Source: Blautia sp. (GTDB taxonomy: Bacteria > Bacillota > Clostridia > Lachnospirales > Lachnospiraceae). From it: DNA of 34,927 nt. The position numbers and the translations under genes are program-made. The notes under the pieces were generated by a model. The model had not been told where the DNA came from and did no database searches. It worked only from the letters and a program-made list of their open reading frames with translations. This document shows, in pieces, positions 16,352 to 25,027 of this stretch. Location of the stretch: NCBI GenBank assembly GCA_017515325.1, contig JAFWGA010000009.1, forward strand, positions 1 to 34,927. The letters are read 5' to 3'. How positions within the stretch are numbered: the first letter of the stretch is position 1; every line of letters begins with the position of its first letter.

Positions 16352-17083
16352 TCAGGCACAGGTCCGTACGGCGGTTTTTAAGGATATCTCCATCATCTCA
16401 TGGAAGCTGTCCTGGCGCTCGATTGCCGAGAGTGCTTCACCTGTGAAAATGTGATCCGAAATCGTCAGAACTGACAAGGCCTTCTTATGGTTGGCCATGG
16501 CCGCAAGATAAAGCCCTGCCGTCTCCATCTCTACTGCCAGCAGTCCCATGTCTTTCGCCTTCCGGTTGACTTCATGGTCCGGATGATAGAAAAAGTCCGA
16601 GGTGTACACGCTTCCCACATCAGCACGGACTCCCATCTCCTTTGCCGCCTCAACAGCGGCACTGAGCATGGCAAAATCTGCCGTAGGGGCAGGGATTCCC
16701 GGAAGATCATAGGAGGTGATATAACCGGAATTGGTAGAAGCCGACATTGCAATCACCACATCCCTGACATGAACATCCTCCTGAAGTCCCCCTGCAGAAC
16801 CGACCCGAATCACGGCCTCAACGCCGAAGAAATTGAAGAGCTCATGGACATAAAGTCCCAGCGAGGGAACCCCCATGCCGGAGCCCATGACAGAAACCTC
16901 TTTTCCTTCATAGAAGCCGGTATAGCCATACATATTCCTCACATCGTTAAAGAGAACCGGATCCTGCAGATAATGCTCGGCAATGTATTTCGCCCGAAGC
17001 GGGTCTCCCGGCATCAGAACACATTTGGCCACATGGGTGCCTTCCTTCAGTTCTATGCACGCTGACGGTGATGCAGTCATCAT
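16352..17083 (-). CDS. deoD: Purine nucleoside phosphorylase, DeoD type
   Basis: 243 residues, the normal hexameric PNP size. It splits purine (deoxy)ribonucleosides with phosphate into base and (deoxy)ribose-1-phosphate. Motifs: MPGDPLR (24-30), MGSGMGVPS (66-74), RVGSAGG (93-99), VEMETAG (184-190) and the catalytic Asp in SDHIFTGE (D210) with Arg223 in ERQ. The His near the N-terminus that contacts the ribose 5'-OH of the neighbouring subunit in E. coli DeoD aligns by spacing with Cys9, an unusual replacement. GGAGGAGG precedes the start. It follows the phosphoketolase gene by 62 bp and may be cotranscribed; ribose phosphates released here could feed that enzyme. Confidence 0.92.
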   Translation of the reverse strand: MMTASPSACIELKEGTHVAKCVLMPGDPLRAKYIAEHYLQDPVLFNDVRNMYGYTGFYEGKEVSVMGSGMGVPSLGLYVHELFNFFGVEAVIRVGSAGGLQEDVHVRDVVIAMSASTNSGYITSYDLPGIPAPTADFAMLSAAVEAAKEMGVRADVGSVYTSDFFYHPDHEVNRKAKDMGLLAVEMETAGLYLAAMANHKKALSVLTISDHIFTGEALSAIERQDSFHEMMEISLKTAVRTCA

Positions 17084-17104
17084 ATTTTTGCTCCTCCTCC
17101 TATC

Positions 17105-17142
17105 AGATGTCGGTTTCTGACATCTTTTCCCGGCAATGCCGG
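17105..17142 (-). promoter_or_regulatory. Two small hairpins between phosphoketolase and deoD
   Basis: On the minus strand CCGGC/GCCGG (17130-17142) and AGATGTC/GACATCT (17105-17125) form adjacent hairpins immediately before the deoD ribosome binding site. No U-tract is present. They could set relative expression of the two genes. Confidence 0.4.
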
Positions 17143-17145
17143 TGC

Positions 17146-19536
17146 TTATTTTTTATCCCACTTCCAGCCTGCCACCTCAGGCAGATCCAGGCCATAATGA
17201 TGGATATACTGCTTATGCTCAACCAGCTTGTCGCTCATCTTCTGATACAGATAGGCTCCGCGATTGCCCAGCTGAGGCAGATACTTGATCGCTTCCTGAA
17301 CCATATGGAAACGGTCTACATCGTTCTGTACCCGCACGTCAAAGGGCGTGGTGATGGTTCCTTCCTCTTTATAGCCGCGCACATGCATCAGACGGTTATT
17401 ATGGCGGCGATAGGTCAGCTCATGGATCAGGCTGGCATAGCCATGGAAGGCAAAGATGACCGGCTTGTCCTGGGTGAAGAGAATGTCATATTCCGCATCC
17501 GTCAATCCATGGGGATGCTCATTGGCCGGCTGAAGCTTGAAAAGGTCCACGACATTGATGAAGCGGATCTTCACTTCAGGCAGCTCCTGATTCAGGATGG
17601 ACACAGCGGCAAGAGCCTCCAAAGTGGGCGTCTCTCCGGCGCAGGCAAAAATGATATCCGGCTCAAGGCCCTGATCGTTGCTGGCCCAATCCCAGATCCC
17701 GATGCCCTGGGTGCAGTGCTTGATGGCCTCCGGCATGGTCAGCCACTGAGGACGCGGATGCTTGCTGGCAACAATGACATTGACATAGTTGCGGCTGCGG
17801 ATGCAGTGGTCAAAGCAGGAAAGCAGGCAGTTGGCATCCGGCGGCAGATACAGACGAACGACATCTGCCTTCTTGTTGGCAATGTGATCCATAAAGCCGG
17901 GATCCTGGTGGGTAAAGCCATTGTGATCCTGCTGCCACACGGTAGAAGCCATGATCAGGTTCAGAGAAGCAATCTCTTCCCTCCAGGGAAGCTGGTTGCA
18001 GACCTTTAGCCACTTGGCATGCTGGGCTGCCATGGAATCGATGATGCGGGCAAATGCCTCATAGGTGGCAAAGAAGCCATGACGTCCTGTCAGCAGATAG
18101 CCCTCCAGCCAGCCCTCGCACATGTGCTCGGAAAGCATGGAATCCATAATCCTGCCGTCAGCTGCCAGATGATCGTCCGTCTCATACCTTTCGGCATTCC
18201 AGTCACGGTTTTCCACCTCAAATACGGCATTCAGACGGTTGGAATTTGTCTCATCCGGGCCAAACACACGGAAGTTTCTGGCCTCCTTATTCAGGGCAAG
18301 GATATCGCGGACGAACTTGCCAAGCTCCGTCATATCCTGACCGTCTTTCTCGCCATGCTCCTTGACGTCAAAGGCATAGTCACGGAAATCAGGCAGGCGC
18401 AGGTCACGCAGAAGCAGACCGCCATTGCCATGGGGATTCGCGCCGATCCTGGCATTGCCCACAGGAGCCAGCTCCTTCAGCTCGGGGATCAGCCTGCCAT
18501 TCTCATCAAAAAGCTCCTCGGCATGGTAGCTCCTCAGCCACTCCTCAAGAAGCCCTAAATGCTCCGGCTTATCCATCATGATGGGCACCTGATGCGCCAG
18601 GAAATTGCCCTCGATGCGCTGACCGTCCACAATCTTGGGACCGGTCCAGCCCTTAGGCGTGCGAAGGACGATCATGGGCCAGACAGGACGAGTGCTGTCA
18701 TTGTTCTCCCTGGCATTCTTCTGGATAGCCTGGATCTTCTCGATCACTTCATCCATGGCCTTCGCCATCTTTTCATGCATGGGCATGGGATCCTCGCCCT
18801 CCACAAAATAGGGCTCCCAGCCACAGCCATGGAAGAAATTCACCAGCTCCTCATGACTCATACGGGCAAAGAGGGTAGGATTGGCAATCTTATAGCCATT
18901 CAGATGCAGAATGGGAAGGACAGCTCCGTCTGTCACAGGGTTGAGGAACTTATTGCACTGCCAGGAGGTTGCCAGAGGACCTGTCTCTGCTTCGCCGTCA
19001 CCTACGGTAACAGCAGCAATCAGGTCGGGATTGTCAAAGACTGCTCCGAAAGCATGGGCAATGCCATATCCCAACTCGCCACCCTCGTTGATGGAGCCCG
19101 GTGTTTCCGGTGCGCAATGGCTGGGAACACCACCAGGGAAGGAAAACTGCTTGAACAGCTTGGCCATACCGGCCTCATCCTCGGAAATATTCGGATAAAC
19201 TTCACTGTAACTGCCGTCCAGATAGTCATTGGCGATATAGAAATTCCCACCATGGCCGGGTCCGGACAAAAGGATCAGATCCAGATCATACCGCTTGATG
19301 ACCCGGTTCAGATGAACAAATACGAAATTCTGTCCGGGAACCGTGCCCCAATGCCCTACGATCTTTTTCTTGATCATTTCCTTGGTAAGAGGCTTCTTCA
19401 GAAGAGGATTCTCCAGAAGATAGAGCTGCCCGGCAGAAAGATAATTTGCCGCCCTCCACCAGGCGTTCATCCTGGTAAGAAGTTCTTCTGTGATCGGTCC
19501 CTTTTCCGCACAGGAAACCTTGGTTTCATTGGTCAT
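17146..19536 (-). CDS. xfp: Xylulose-5-phosphate/fructose-6-phosphate phosphoketolase
   Basis: 796 residues, full length for the family. A TPP enzyme that cleaves xylulose-5-phosphate (and often fructose-6-phosphate) with phosphate to acetyl phosphate plus glyceraldehyde-3-phosphate (or erythrose-4-phosphate). Motifs: [10 protein letters not shown] (62-71), [22 protein letters not shown], and the TPP motif GDGEAETGP (179-187). The start at 19536 (MTNETK) follows AAAGGAGG with ideal spacing; an upstream in-frame codon would place ten extra residues over that site. It is cytosolic. Specificity for F6P cannot be read from sequence. The leader contains competing hairpins (see 19595-19632). Confidence 0.96.
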   Translation of the reverse strand: MTNETKVSCAEKGPITEELLTRMNAWWRAANYLSAGQLYLLENPLLKKPLTKEMIKKKIVGHWGTVPGQNFVFVHLNRVIKRYDLDLILLSGPGHGGNFYIANDYLDGSYSEVYPNISEDEAGMAKLFKQFSFPGGVPSHCAPETPGSINEGGELGYGIAHAFGAVFDNPDLIAAVTVGDGEAETGPLATSWQCNKFLNPVTDGAVLPILHLNGYKIANPTLFARMSHEELVNFFHGCGWEPYFVEGEDPMPMHEKMAKAMDEVIEKIQAIQKNARENNDSTRPVWPMIVLRTPKGWTGPKIVDGQRIEGNFLAHQVPIMMDKPEHLGLLEEWLRSYHAEELFDENGRLIPELKELAPVGNARIGANPHGNGGLLLRDLRLPDFRDYAFDVKEHGEKDGQDMTELGKFVRDILALNKEARNFRVFGPDETNSNRLNAVFEVENRDWNAERYETDDHLAADGRIMDSMLSEHMCEGWLEGYLLTGRHGFFATYEAFARIIDSMAAQHAKWLKVCNQLPWREEIASLNLIMASTVWQQDHNGFTHQDPGFMDHIANKKADVVRLYLPPDANCLLSCFDHCIRSRNYVNVIVASKHPRPQWLTMPEAIKHCTQGIGIWDWASNDQGLEPDIIFACAGETPTLEALAAVSILNQELPEVKIRFINVVDLFKLQPANEHPHGLTDAEYDILFTQDKPVIFAFHGYASLIHELTYRRHNNRLMHVRGYKEEGTITTPFDVRVQNDVDRFHMVQEAIKYLPQLGNRGAYLYQKMSDKLVEHKQYIHHYGLDLPEVAGWKWDKK

Positions 19537-19594
19537 AACATACCTCCTTTTTGATCTCAAAAACAATGTCTTTAGCCGCTATTCCAGACAGCTT

Positions 19595-19632
19595 CCTGGC
19601 TTTACCGCCAGGTTCCGGGTCCCGATCCTGGC
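19595..19632 (-). promoter_or_regulatory. Phosphoketolase leader with mutually exclusive hairpins
   Basis: In transcript order on the minus strand, GCCAGG (19627-19632), CCTGGC (19607-19612) and GCCAGG (19595-19600) lie in series. Segment 2 can pair with segment 1 (with inner TCGGGACCCGGA) or with segment 3, not both. This is the geometry of an attenuator or riboswitch expression platform, 59-96 nt before the start codon. No known riboswitch was recognised. Confidence 0.4.
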
Positions 19633-19682
19633 AAAGCGCGGGCCGCTGAGAAGAAACATCAGGCGTGAGCTGAGCCGTTCCG

Positions 19683-21557
19683 TTAAGCAAAAACATCCTT
19701 CTCCCTGTCCCGCAGCGGGTCGGGATATTCCCAGGCCGCTGTCCGGGTGATTACCTTGCCATCGTCCGTGATCCCTTCGCCGGTATTCGGGGATACATGC
19801 GAAAAGACAACATCCATGGTAAATACTGCCAGCAGGACAATACTCAATGGCCATATTATTTTGAGCTTCAGCTTTTCTAAGTCGTCATCAATCATAGGAG
19901 CCAGGATATAAACAGTCGCCATACCGCCAATGCCGAATACCAGCAGTCCTTCCGCACAGATCCGGCCGTTCAGGTTCAGGTAATATCCACTGTAGTCCCA
20001 CCAGCGCTGGCCATGCACCAGCTCCAGGATAAGGGAGGTGAAATATTCTACCGTTCCGCAAAGAAGGACGATAGCTCCAAATTCCACCAGGGGATACTTG
20101 CGAAAGCGGCTCAGCAAAGAGATGACCATCAGCCCGCCTGCCCCGTAGATCGGAAGCCAGGGTCCATGCAGCACCCCGCGATTGATCATGGTGCCATGCT
20201 GTAAAAAACCTACGATCCCTTCCCATGACCAGCCGATAAAGCAGAAAATAAAAAACATCAGGATAAATACCGGTGCAGAGTAATGCCGAAGATATCCGAC
20301 GTTCTCCTTCCGTTTTCTTTTTCCTTCCCTCTCCTTCAGGATATACAGGCGGGTAGGATAGGTTTCCCCCGCCAGTATCCCTTCATACTCCTCCAGCTGG
20401 ATCTGCTGCTTCAGGCCTGCCCGAAAACAGCGTTCTCTCTCGTCCAGGCGGGGAACCAGTCCAAAGATATTCTCTGCGATAAGCCTGCCCGGATGGCAGG
20501 ACGGGAGGGGCTTGGGAGGGGCCTCCCGCAAGGTTATCACATCCTTGTAGGCTTCCTGCATCAGCTCATGATCCGGAAGTTCAAACAGATAGCGGTCAAT
20601 CAGCTTCTCCACTCCGTCCACCTGGTTTTTGACGGCTTCGCCCCGGACCTGTGCATAATATTCCGCAAATACCGCTTCCGAATAAGCGTTGCTGAAAAAA
20701 ATCCCTGTTACCCCGCCGCTGATAAAGGATAAGATATCCCAGGGCAGAAGGGTCAGTTCCAGCAGGAAGGCTTCTTTTTTGTGTCCCTCCATCATCCTTG
20801 CGGAAAGGCGGATTGCCTCCATCGGAGCCACGTCCGGATTCTCCGCCAGAATATAAGGAACCAGCAGATAAGCATATCTTTTGATGGGATATATGACAAC
20901 CGTCAGCATCCACAGAAAAGACAGAGCCTTATAAACAAGCATACCGGCAGAAACCTGCCACCAGCGGCGAATCCGATAGAGATAGGAAAGACGGGCAACG
21001 GGCACCTGTTTATAAATCCGGCCTTCCAGGAAAACCCGTTTCAGGATAACCTGATAGGTATTGATCAGAAAAAGCCAGATGAAAAAAACGATTGCCAGGG
21101 AAACAACCGAAAAAATCACCACCGCCGCGGTGCGTGAGCCAAGAATCAGGTCCACTACGGAAAGAATGGCCATCATGAGGGCACCGGAGGAAAAAATATT
21201 GACCACAGAGGCCAGTATCCCCCGGGAGTGCCCCAGCTCAACTACTCCAACATAGCTGTCCTCGCCGGTCAACAGGTCAAATCTCTCATCGACAGCCTCC
21301 TTGGCTCCCTGCCAGTCCCCGCTGACAATATACCCCCACAGGCTGCTCTCCCCCTGAGTAGAGGGTACAAAGATGGAATTCCTCCCGACATTCAGGAAAG
21401 CTTCTCCCTTTTCCGTGCGGGTAACACGGAAAATGTCCAGGGAATTACCGAAGTCTGTTCCCAGTATCGCAGCCAGGATACAGGCCAGCATAAAGATCCA
21501 GTAATGACCACGTATACTTTCCCGGGCTTTTTTCCGGGTTTCTTTTCTTGTCAGCAT
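19683..21557 (-). CDS. DUF975 membrane protein fused to a CmpB-like permease domain
   Basis: 624 residues with two parts. Residues 1-310 resemble DUF975 integral membrane proteins: the start RKETRKKARESIRGHYWIF, several membrane helices, and the PYILAENPDVAPMEAIRLSARMMEGHK segment. After a soluble linker, residues 425-560 match the 'putative ABC transporter permease' CmpB family: FIGWSWEGIVGFLQHGTMINRGVLHGPWLPIYGAGG. No ATPase partner is adjacent. Function is unknown for both families. The stop-to-start gap from the upstream polyphosphate kinase gene is only 8 bp, so they are probably one operon. Confidence 0.75.
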   Translation of the reverse strand: MLTRKETRKKARESIRGHYWIFMLACILAAILGTDFGNSLDIFRVTRTEKGEAFLNVGRNSIFVPSTQGESSLWGYIVSGDWQGAKEAVDERFDLLTGEDSYVGVVELGHSRGILASVVNIFSSGALMMAILSVVDLILGSRTAAVVIFSVVSLAIVFFIWLFLINTYQVILKRVFLEGRIYKQVPVARLSYLYRIRRWWQVSAGMLVYKALSFLWMLTVVIYPIKRYAYLLVPYILAENPDVAPMEAIRLSARMMEGHKKEAFLLELTLLPWDILSFISGGVTGIFFSNAYSEAVFAEYYAQVRGEAVKNQVDGVEKLIDRYLFELPDHELMQEAYKDVITLREAPPKPLPSCHPGRLIAENIFGLVPRLDERERCFRAGLKQQIQLEEYEGILAGETYPTRLYILKEREGKRKRKENVGYLRHYSAPVFILMFFIFCFIGWSWEGIVGFLQHGTMINRGVLHGPWLPIYGAGGLMVISLLSRFRKYPLVEFGAIVLLCGTVEYFTSLILELVHGQRWWDYSGYYLNLNGRICAEGLLVFGIGGMATVYILAPMIDDDLEKLKLKIIWPLSIVLLAVFTMDVVFSHVSPNTGEGITDDGKVITRTAAWEYPDPLRDREKDVFA

Positions 21558-21565
21558 ATAATACC

Positions 21566-23053
21566 CTATTTCGTTTTTTTAGCGTCGCATGCCTTCTTGA
21601 TCTCCCTGATCACGATTTTCAGGGCTTTCAGCCGGGCATATTTCTTATCTACCGATTCCAGAATGTACCAGGGAGCATAAGCCGTGCTGGTCTTCTGGAT
21701 CATCTCATTGATGGCACTCTCATAGACATCCCATTTTTCTCTGTTGCGCCAGTCCTCGTCGGTAATCTTCCACTGCTTTTCCGGTGTATTCTGACGGTCA
21801 GTAAACCGGGCCAGCTGAGTATCCTTATCGATATGCACCCAGAATTTGATCACCACAGCGCCCCAGTCTGTCAGTTCCTTTTCAAACTCGTTCATCTCAT
21901 TGTAGGCCCGCTGCCAGTCATTCTCACTGCAGAAGCTCTCCAGCCTCTCCACCATGACACGACCGTACCAGGTCCTGTCAAATATGGCGATATGCCCCGT
22001 CTTGGGAAGACGGTTCCAGAAACGCCAGAGATAAAACCTGGCCTTTTCGTGAGGTTCCGGGCTGGCAATGGGGTTCACGATGTAGCCTCTGGGGTCCAGC
22101 GCCTCCGCAATCCTCTTGATATTGCCGCCCTTTCCGGCAGCATCCCAGCCCTCGTAGGCAATGATCACAGGTATCTTCTTGCGGTAGAGTTCGTTGTGCA
22201 GCTGCCTCAGCTGGGCCTGCAGCTCCTTGAGCTCCTTTTTGTATTCCTCATCCGTCACTGTCTTGTCCAGAGGGATCTCAGCCAGGAGTGGTCTTTTTTT
22301 CAGCTGGAAAATGTTCTGCCGGATGGGCATGGCCAAGGAATGATTCTTCAGGGCGGTATCTATCCCCTGATTCAGGAAGGTCAGGACCTGCAGCTCCGCC
22401 CACTTTTTGTCGGATGCGTCAATGATATACCAGGGGGCGGCCGTACGGTTGGTGTCCTTTAAATATCTTTCATAGACATCCATACAGTCATCGTAATGCT
22501 TATTCTCCCACCAGTCCTCCTCTGATACCCGCCATTTTGTATTCTCATCATCCGCCAGAGCCTGCAGACGCTTTTTCTGCTCCTTTTTGCTGATATGGAA
22601 GAAGAACTTCATGATCAGGTAGCCATTGTCGCACAGCTGTCGTTCAATGGTATTGATGCTGTCCACCTTCTGTTCATATTCCTCGGGACTCAGTTTCTTC
22701 CGGCAGACGCCGTCCGTGATCTCCTCCATCCAGCAGGTATCGAAAAATTTGAACTTTCCCGCCTCCGGCAGTTCAACCAGATATCGGTAAAGGAAGGGGA
22801 AGCGTTTCTCCTCCGGTGTGGGTTCGGCATCCATGGTTGCCACCTGAAAAAACCTGGGATCGATATTTTTGATCACCTTTCCTATGACGGAACCCTTGCC
22901 GGCAGAGCCCCACCCTTCAAAGAGCACCATAACCGGAAGCTTGGCTTCCTTTATCCTCATCTGATACCCGTTAAGCTTTTCCCTTTCTTCTCTTAGCCTT
23001 GCCCCCAGCTCTTCTTTTTCAGGCTTCGGGTTCTTCACAAAATCCTTCAGCAT
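21566..23053 (-). CDS. pap: Two-domain polyphosphate kinase 2 (polyphosphate:AMP phosphotransferase type)
   Basis: 495 residues with two PPK2 domains. The second has a complete set: Walker A EGWDAAGKGG (301-310) and Walker B FDRTWYGRVMVER (358-370). The first keeps Walker A EGWGSAGKGS (46-55), but its Walker B region reads FFDTCWMEEI, lacking the Arg of the usual DR(S/T)WY. Two-domain PPK2s typically phosphorylate AMP to ADP using polyphosphate, with catalysis in the C-terminal domain. Soluble and cytosolic. ATG follows GGGGGT. The first of a two-gene unit with the DUF975/CmpB gene. Substrate is inferred from architecture. Confidence 0.88.
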   Translation of the reverse strand: MLKDFVKNPKPEKEELGARLREEREKLNGYQMRIKEAKLPVMVLFEGWGSAGKGSVIGKVIKNIDPRFFQVATMDAEPTPEEKRFPFLYRYLVELPEAGKFKFFDTCWMEEITDGVCRKKLSPEEYEQKVDSINTIERQLCDNGYLIMKFFFHISKKEQKKRLQALADDENTKWRVSEEDWWENKHYDDCMDVYERYLKDTNRTAAPWYIIDASDKKWAELQVLTFLNQGIDTALKNHSLAMPIRQNIFQLKKRPLLAEIPLDKTVTDEEYKKELKELQAQLRQLHNELYRKKIPVIIAYEGWDAAGKGGNIKRIAEALDPRGYIVNPIASPEPHEKARFYLWRFWNRLPKTGHIAIFDRTWYGRVMVERLESFCSENDWQRAYNEMNEFEKELTDWGAVVIKFWVHIDKDTQLARFTDRQNTPEKQWKITDEDWRNREKWDVYESAINEMIQKTSTAYAPWYILESVDKKYARLKALKIVIREIKKACDAKKTK

Positions 23054-23067
23054 AATAACCCCCTAGC

Positions 23068-23087
23068 AAATTCGTGCGCATACGATA
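23068..23087. repeat. Solitary arm of the dispersed palindromic repeat
   Basis: These 20 bp match the right end of copy B (33211-33230) at 18 of 20 positions. The remainder of the element is absent. It lies just upstream of the polyphosphate kinase start, in a 270-bp divergent region that shows a possible minus-strand -10 TATACT (23105-23110) and little else. Confidence 0.55.
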
Positions 23088-23323
23088 TATCCAACTGTCG
23101 GAACAGTATAACAGCGTTTTCCCGCTTCACATACATTAAATCATACCAAATCCAGGATGGATATTCAATCTTTTTTCGTTGATTCTGACAGATTAGGCTT
23201 TGTTTTTAGGAATATCTCTTTTCGTTTTGCGGTAAATATGGTAAACTTGCGGAGAATACTCAGATCATCAGAAAGTGTTTTTATAGCCAGGGAAACAAGA
23301 TATCCTGGGAAGGAGGAAGCTGT

Positions 23324-24982
23324 ATGTATCAGGACAACAAGATTCTAATCGGCAAATCCGGTGAAGAGAATATCTATATTTACCCTAAAATGGCGAACCG
23401 CCATGGCCTGATCGCCGGCGCCACCGGATCCGGAAAGACCATCACCCTGAAGGTTCTCGCCGAATCCTTCAGTGACTGCGGCGTGCCGGTCTTCCTGGCA
23501 GACGCCAAGGGTGATCTGGCCGGTATGTGCCGTCCCGGCCAGGAGGGTACTACCGCCTCAGAACGCGTGGAAAAAATGGGACTGGCCCAGCTGGGTTTTA
23601 CCTTTAAAGGCTATCCGACCATCTACTGGGATGTATACCAAAACCAGGGACTGCCCCTGCGCACCACCATCTCGGAGATGGGGCCGCTTCTTCTCTCCCG
23701 CATTCTGGGTTTGAACGATACCCAGAGCGATATCCTGACCGTTGTCTTCAAGATCGCAGATGACGAATCCCTCCTTTTGGTCGACACCAAGGATCTGAAG
23801 GCGATGATCTCCTACGTGGGGGAAAGAGCCAAAGAGTACGCCCTGCAGTACGGCAACATTGCGCACCAGAGTCTGGCGGCTATCACCCGCTCCATCGTGG
23901 CACTGGAGGCCGAAGGCGGGGAGATGTTTTTCGGTGAACCTGCCCTGAGCATCCGTGACTGGATCAGCACAGACAACAACGGCAGAGGAAAGATCCATGT
24001 CCTGGCCTGTGAAAAGCTGATGCAGAACCCCACCATGTACGCTACCTTCATGATGTGGATGCTGTCAGAGCTTTATGAAATGCTCCCGGAGGCCGGGGAT
24101 ATGGAAAAGCCCAGGATTGTCTTCTTTTTTGATGAAGCACATATGCTCTTTGACAATGCCTCAAAGAGTTTCCTCAGCAAGGTAGAACAGGTGGTAAAGC
24201 TCATCCGTTCCAAGGGCGTCGGTATCTATTTTATCACACAGAATCCTTCGGACATTCCCGACGGCGTACTTGGCCAGCTGGGCAACAAGGTTCAGCATGC
24301 CCTGCATGCCTATACCCCCAAGGAGCAACGGGCAGCGAAGGCTGCCTCAGAGTCCTTCCGGACCAATGAAGCATTTTCCACCTATGATGCCATTCTGGCT
24401 CTGGGCATAGGGGAAGCCCTGGTTTCCGTTTTGGATGAGGAAGGCATACCGACGATCGTAAAGCAGACAAAGATTCTTCCTCCCCAGAGCCTGATGGGAG
24501 CTCTTGACGATGAGGTCCGGAAGCAGGAAATCCAGAACTGTGACCTCTATATGAAATATTCCGATTTTTATGACAGGGATTCCGCCTATGAGTTTCTGCT
24601 CCGCAAGGCCGCAGACGACGCCAGGGCTTTGGAGGAGATGAAGGCCGCCCAGGAGGCAGAAAAAGAAAGGCTTCGTCAGGAAAAGGAGGCTATGAAGGCC
24701 GAGCAGGAAGCCCTGAAGGAACAGGAGCGGCAGGAAAGGGCTGCACAGAGGGAAAGGGAGAAGGAGATCGCCGCCGCCGAAAAGGTAGCAGCCGCCAAGG
24801 AAAAGCAGCTGATGAATGAGATGAAAAAGGTCTCGTCAAGTGCTGCCGGTACACTTGGCCGCACCGTGGGAAACGCAATCGGAAAAACTGTCGGAGGAAG
24901 CTTTGGCAAAAAGCTGGGCGGCAATGTCGGAGCTCAGCTGGGACGTGGTATCATGAATACCCTGTTTAGCTTCAGAAAATAA
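23324..24982 (+). CDS. HerA-like ATPase, DUF853 (YjgR) family
   Basis: 552 residues. A RecA-like hexameric-type ATPase: Walker A GATGSGKT (32-39), FLADAKGDLAGM after it, and Walker B IVFFFDEAHMLF (265-276), then FITQNPSDIPDGVLGQLGNK, typical of DUF853. A charged Glu/Lys/Arg coiled coil follows (about 430-503), then a Gly-rich tail (508-545) ending in a short hydrophobic helix. HerA relatives pump or process DNA, but DUF853 proteins have no settled role. GGAGG lies before the ATG. The sigma-I/RsgI-like gene starts 45 bp downstream on the same strand, probably cotranscribed. Confidence 0.88.
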   Translation: MYQDNKILIGKSGEENIYIYPKMANRHGLIAGATGSGKTITLKVLAESFSDCGVPVFLADAKGDLAGMCRPGQEGTTASERVEKMGLAQLGFTFKGYPTIYWDVYQNQGLPLRTTISEMGPLLLSRILGLNDTQSDILTVVFKIADDESLLLVDTKDLKAMISYVGERAKEYALQYGNIAHQSLAAITRSIVALEAEGGEMFFGEPALSIRDWISTDNNGRGKIHVLACEKLMQNPTMYATFMMWMLSELYEMLPEAGDMEKPRIVFFFDEAHMLFDNASKSFLSKVEQVVKLIRSKGVGIYFITQNPSDIPDGVLGQLGNKVQHALHAYTPKEQRAAKAASESFRTNEAFSTYDAILALGIGEALVSVLDEEGIPTIVKQTKILPPQSLMGALDDEVRKQEIQNCDLYMKYSDFYDRDSAYEFLLRKAADDARALEEMKAAQEAEKERLRQEKEAMKAEQEALKEQERQERAAQREREKEIAAAEKVAAAKEKQLMNEMKKVSSSAAGTLGRTVGNAIGKTVGGSFGKKLGGNVGAQLGRGIMNTLFSFRK

Positions 24983-25027
24983 TGGCAACCGGATTATTGC
25001 CTGTTGCCCGGAAGGAAAACACATCAT

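Noticed and set aside
18559-19554. Long plus-strand open frame of 331 codons
   Set aside because: Antisense to the well-supported phosphoketolase; no motif of its own.
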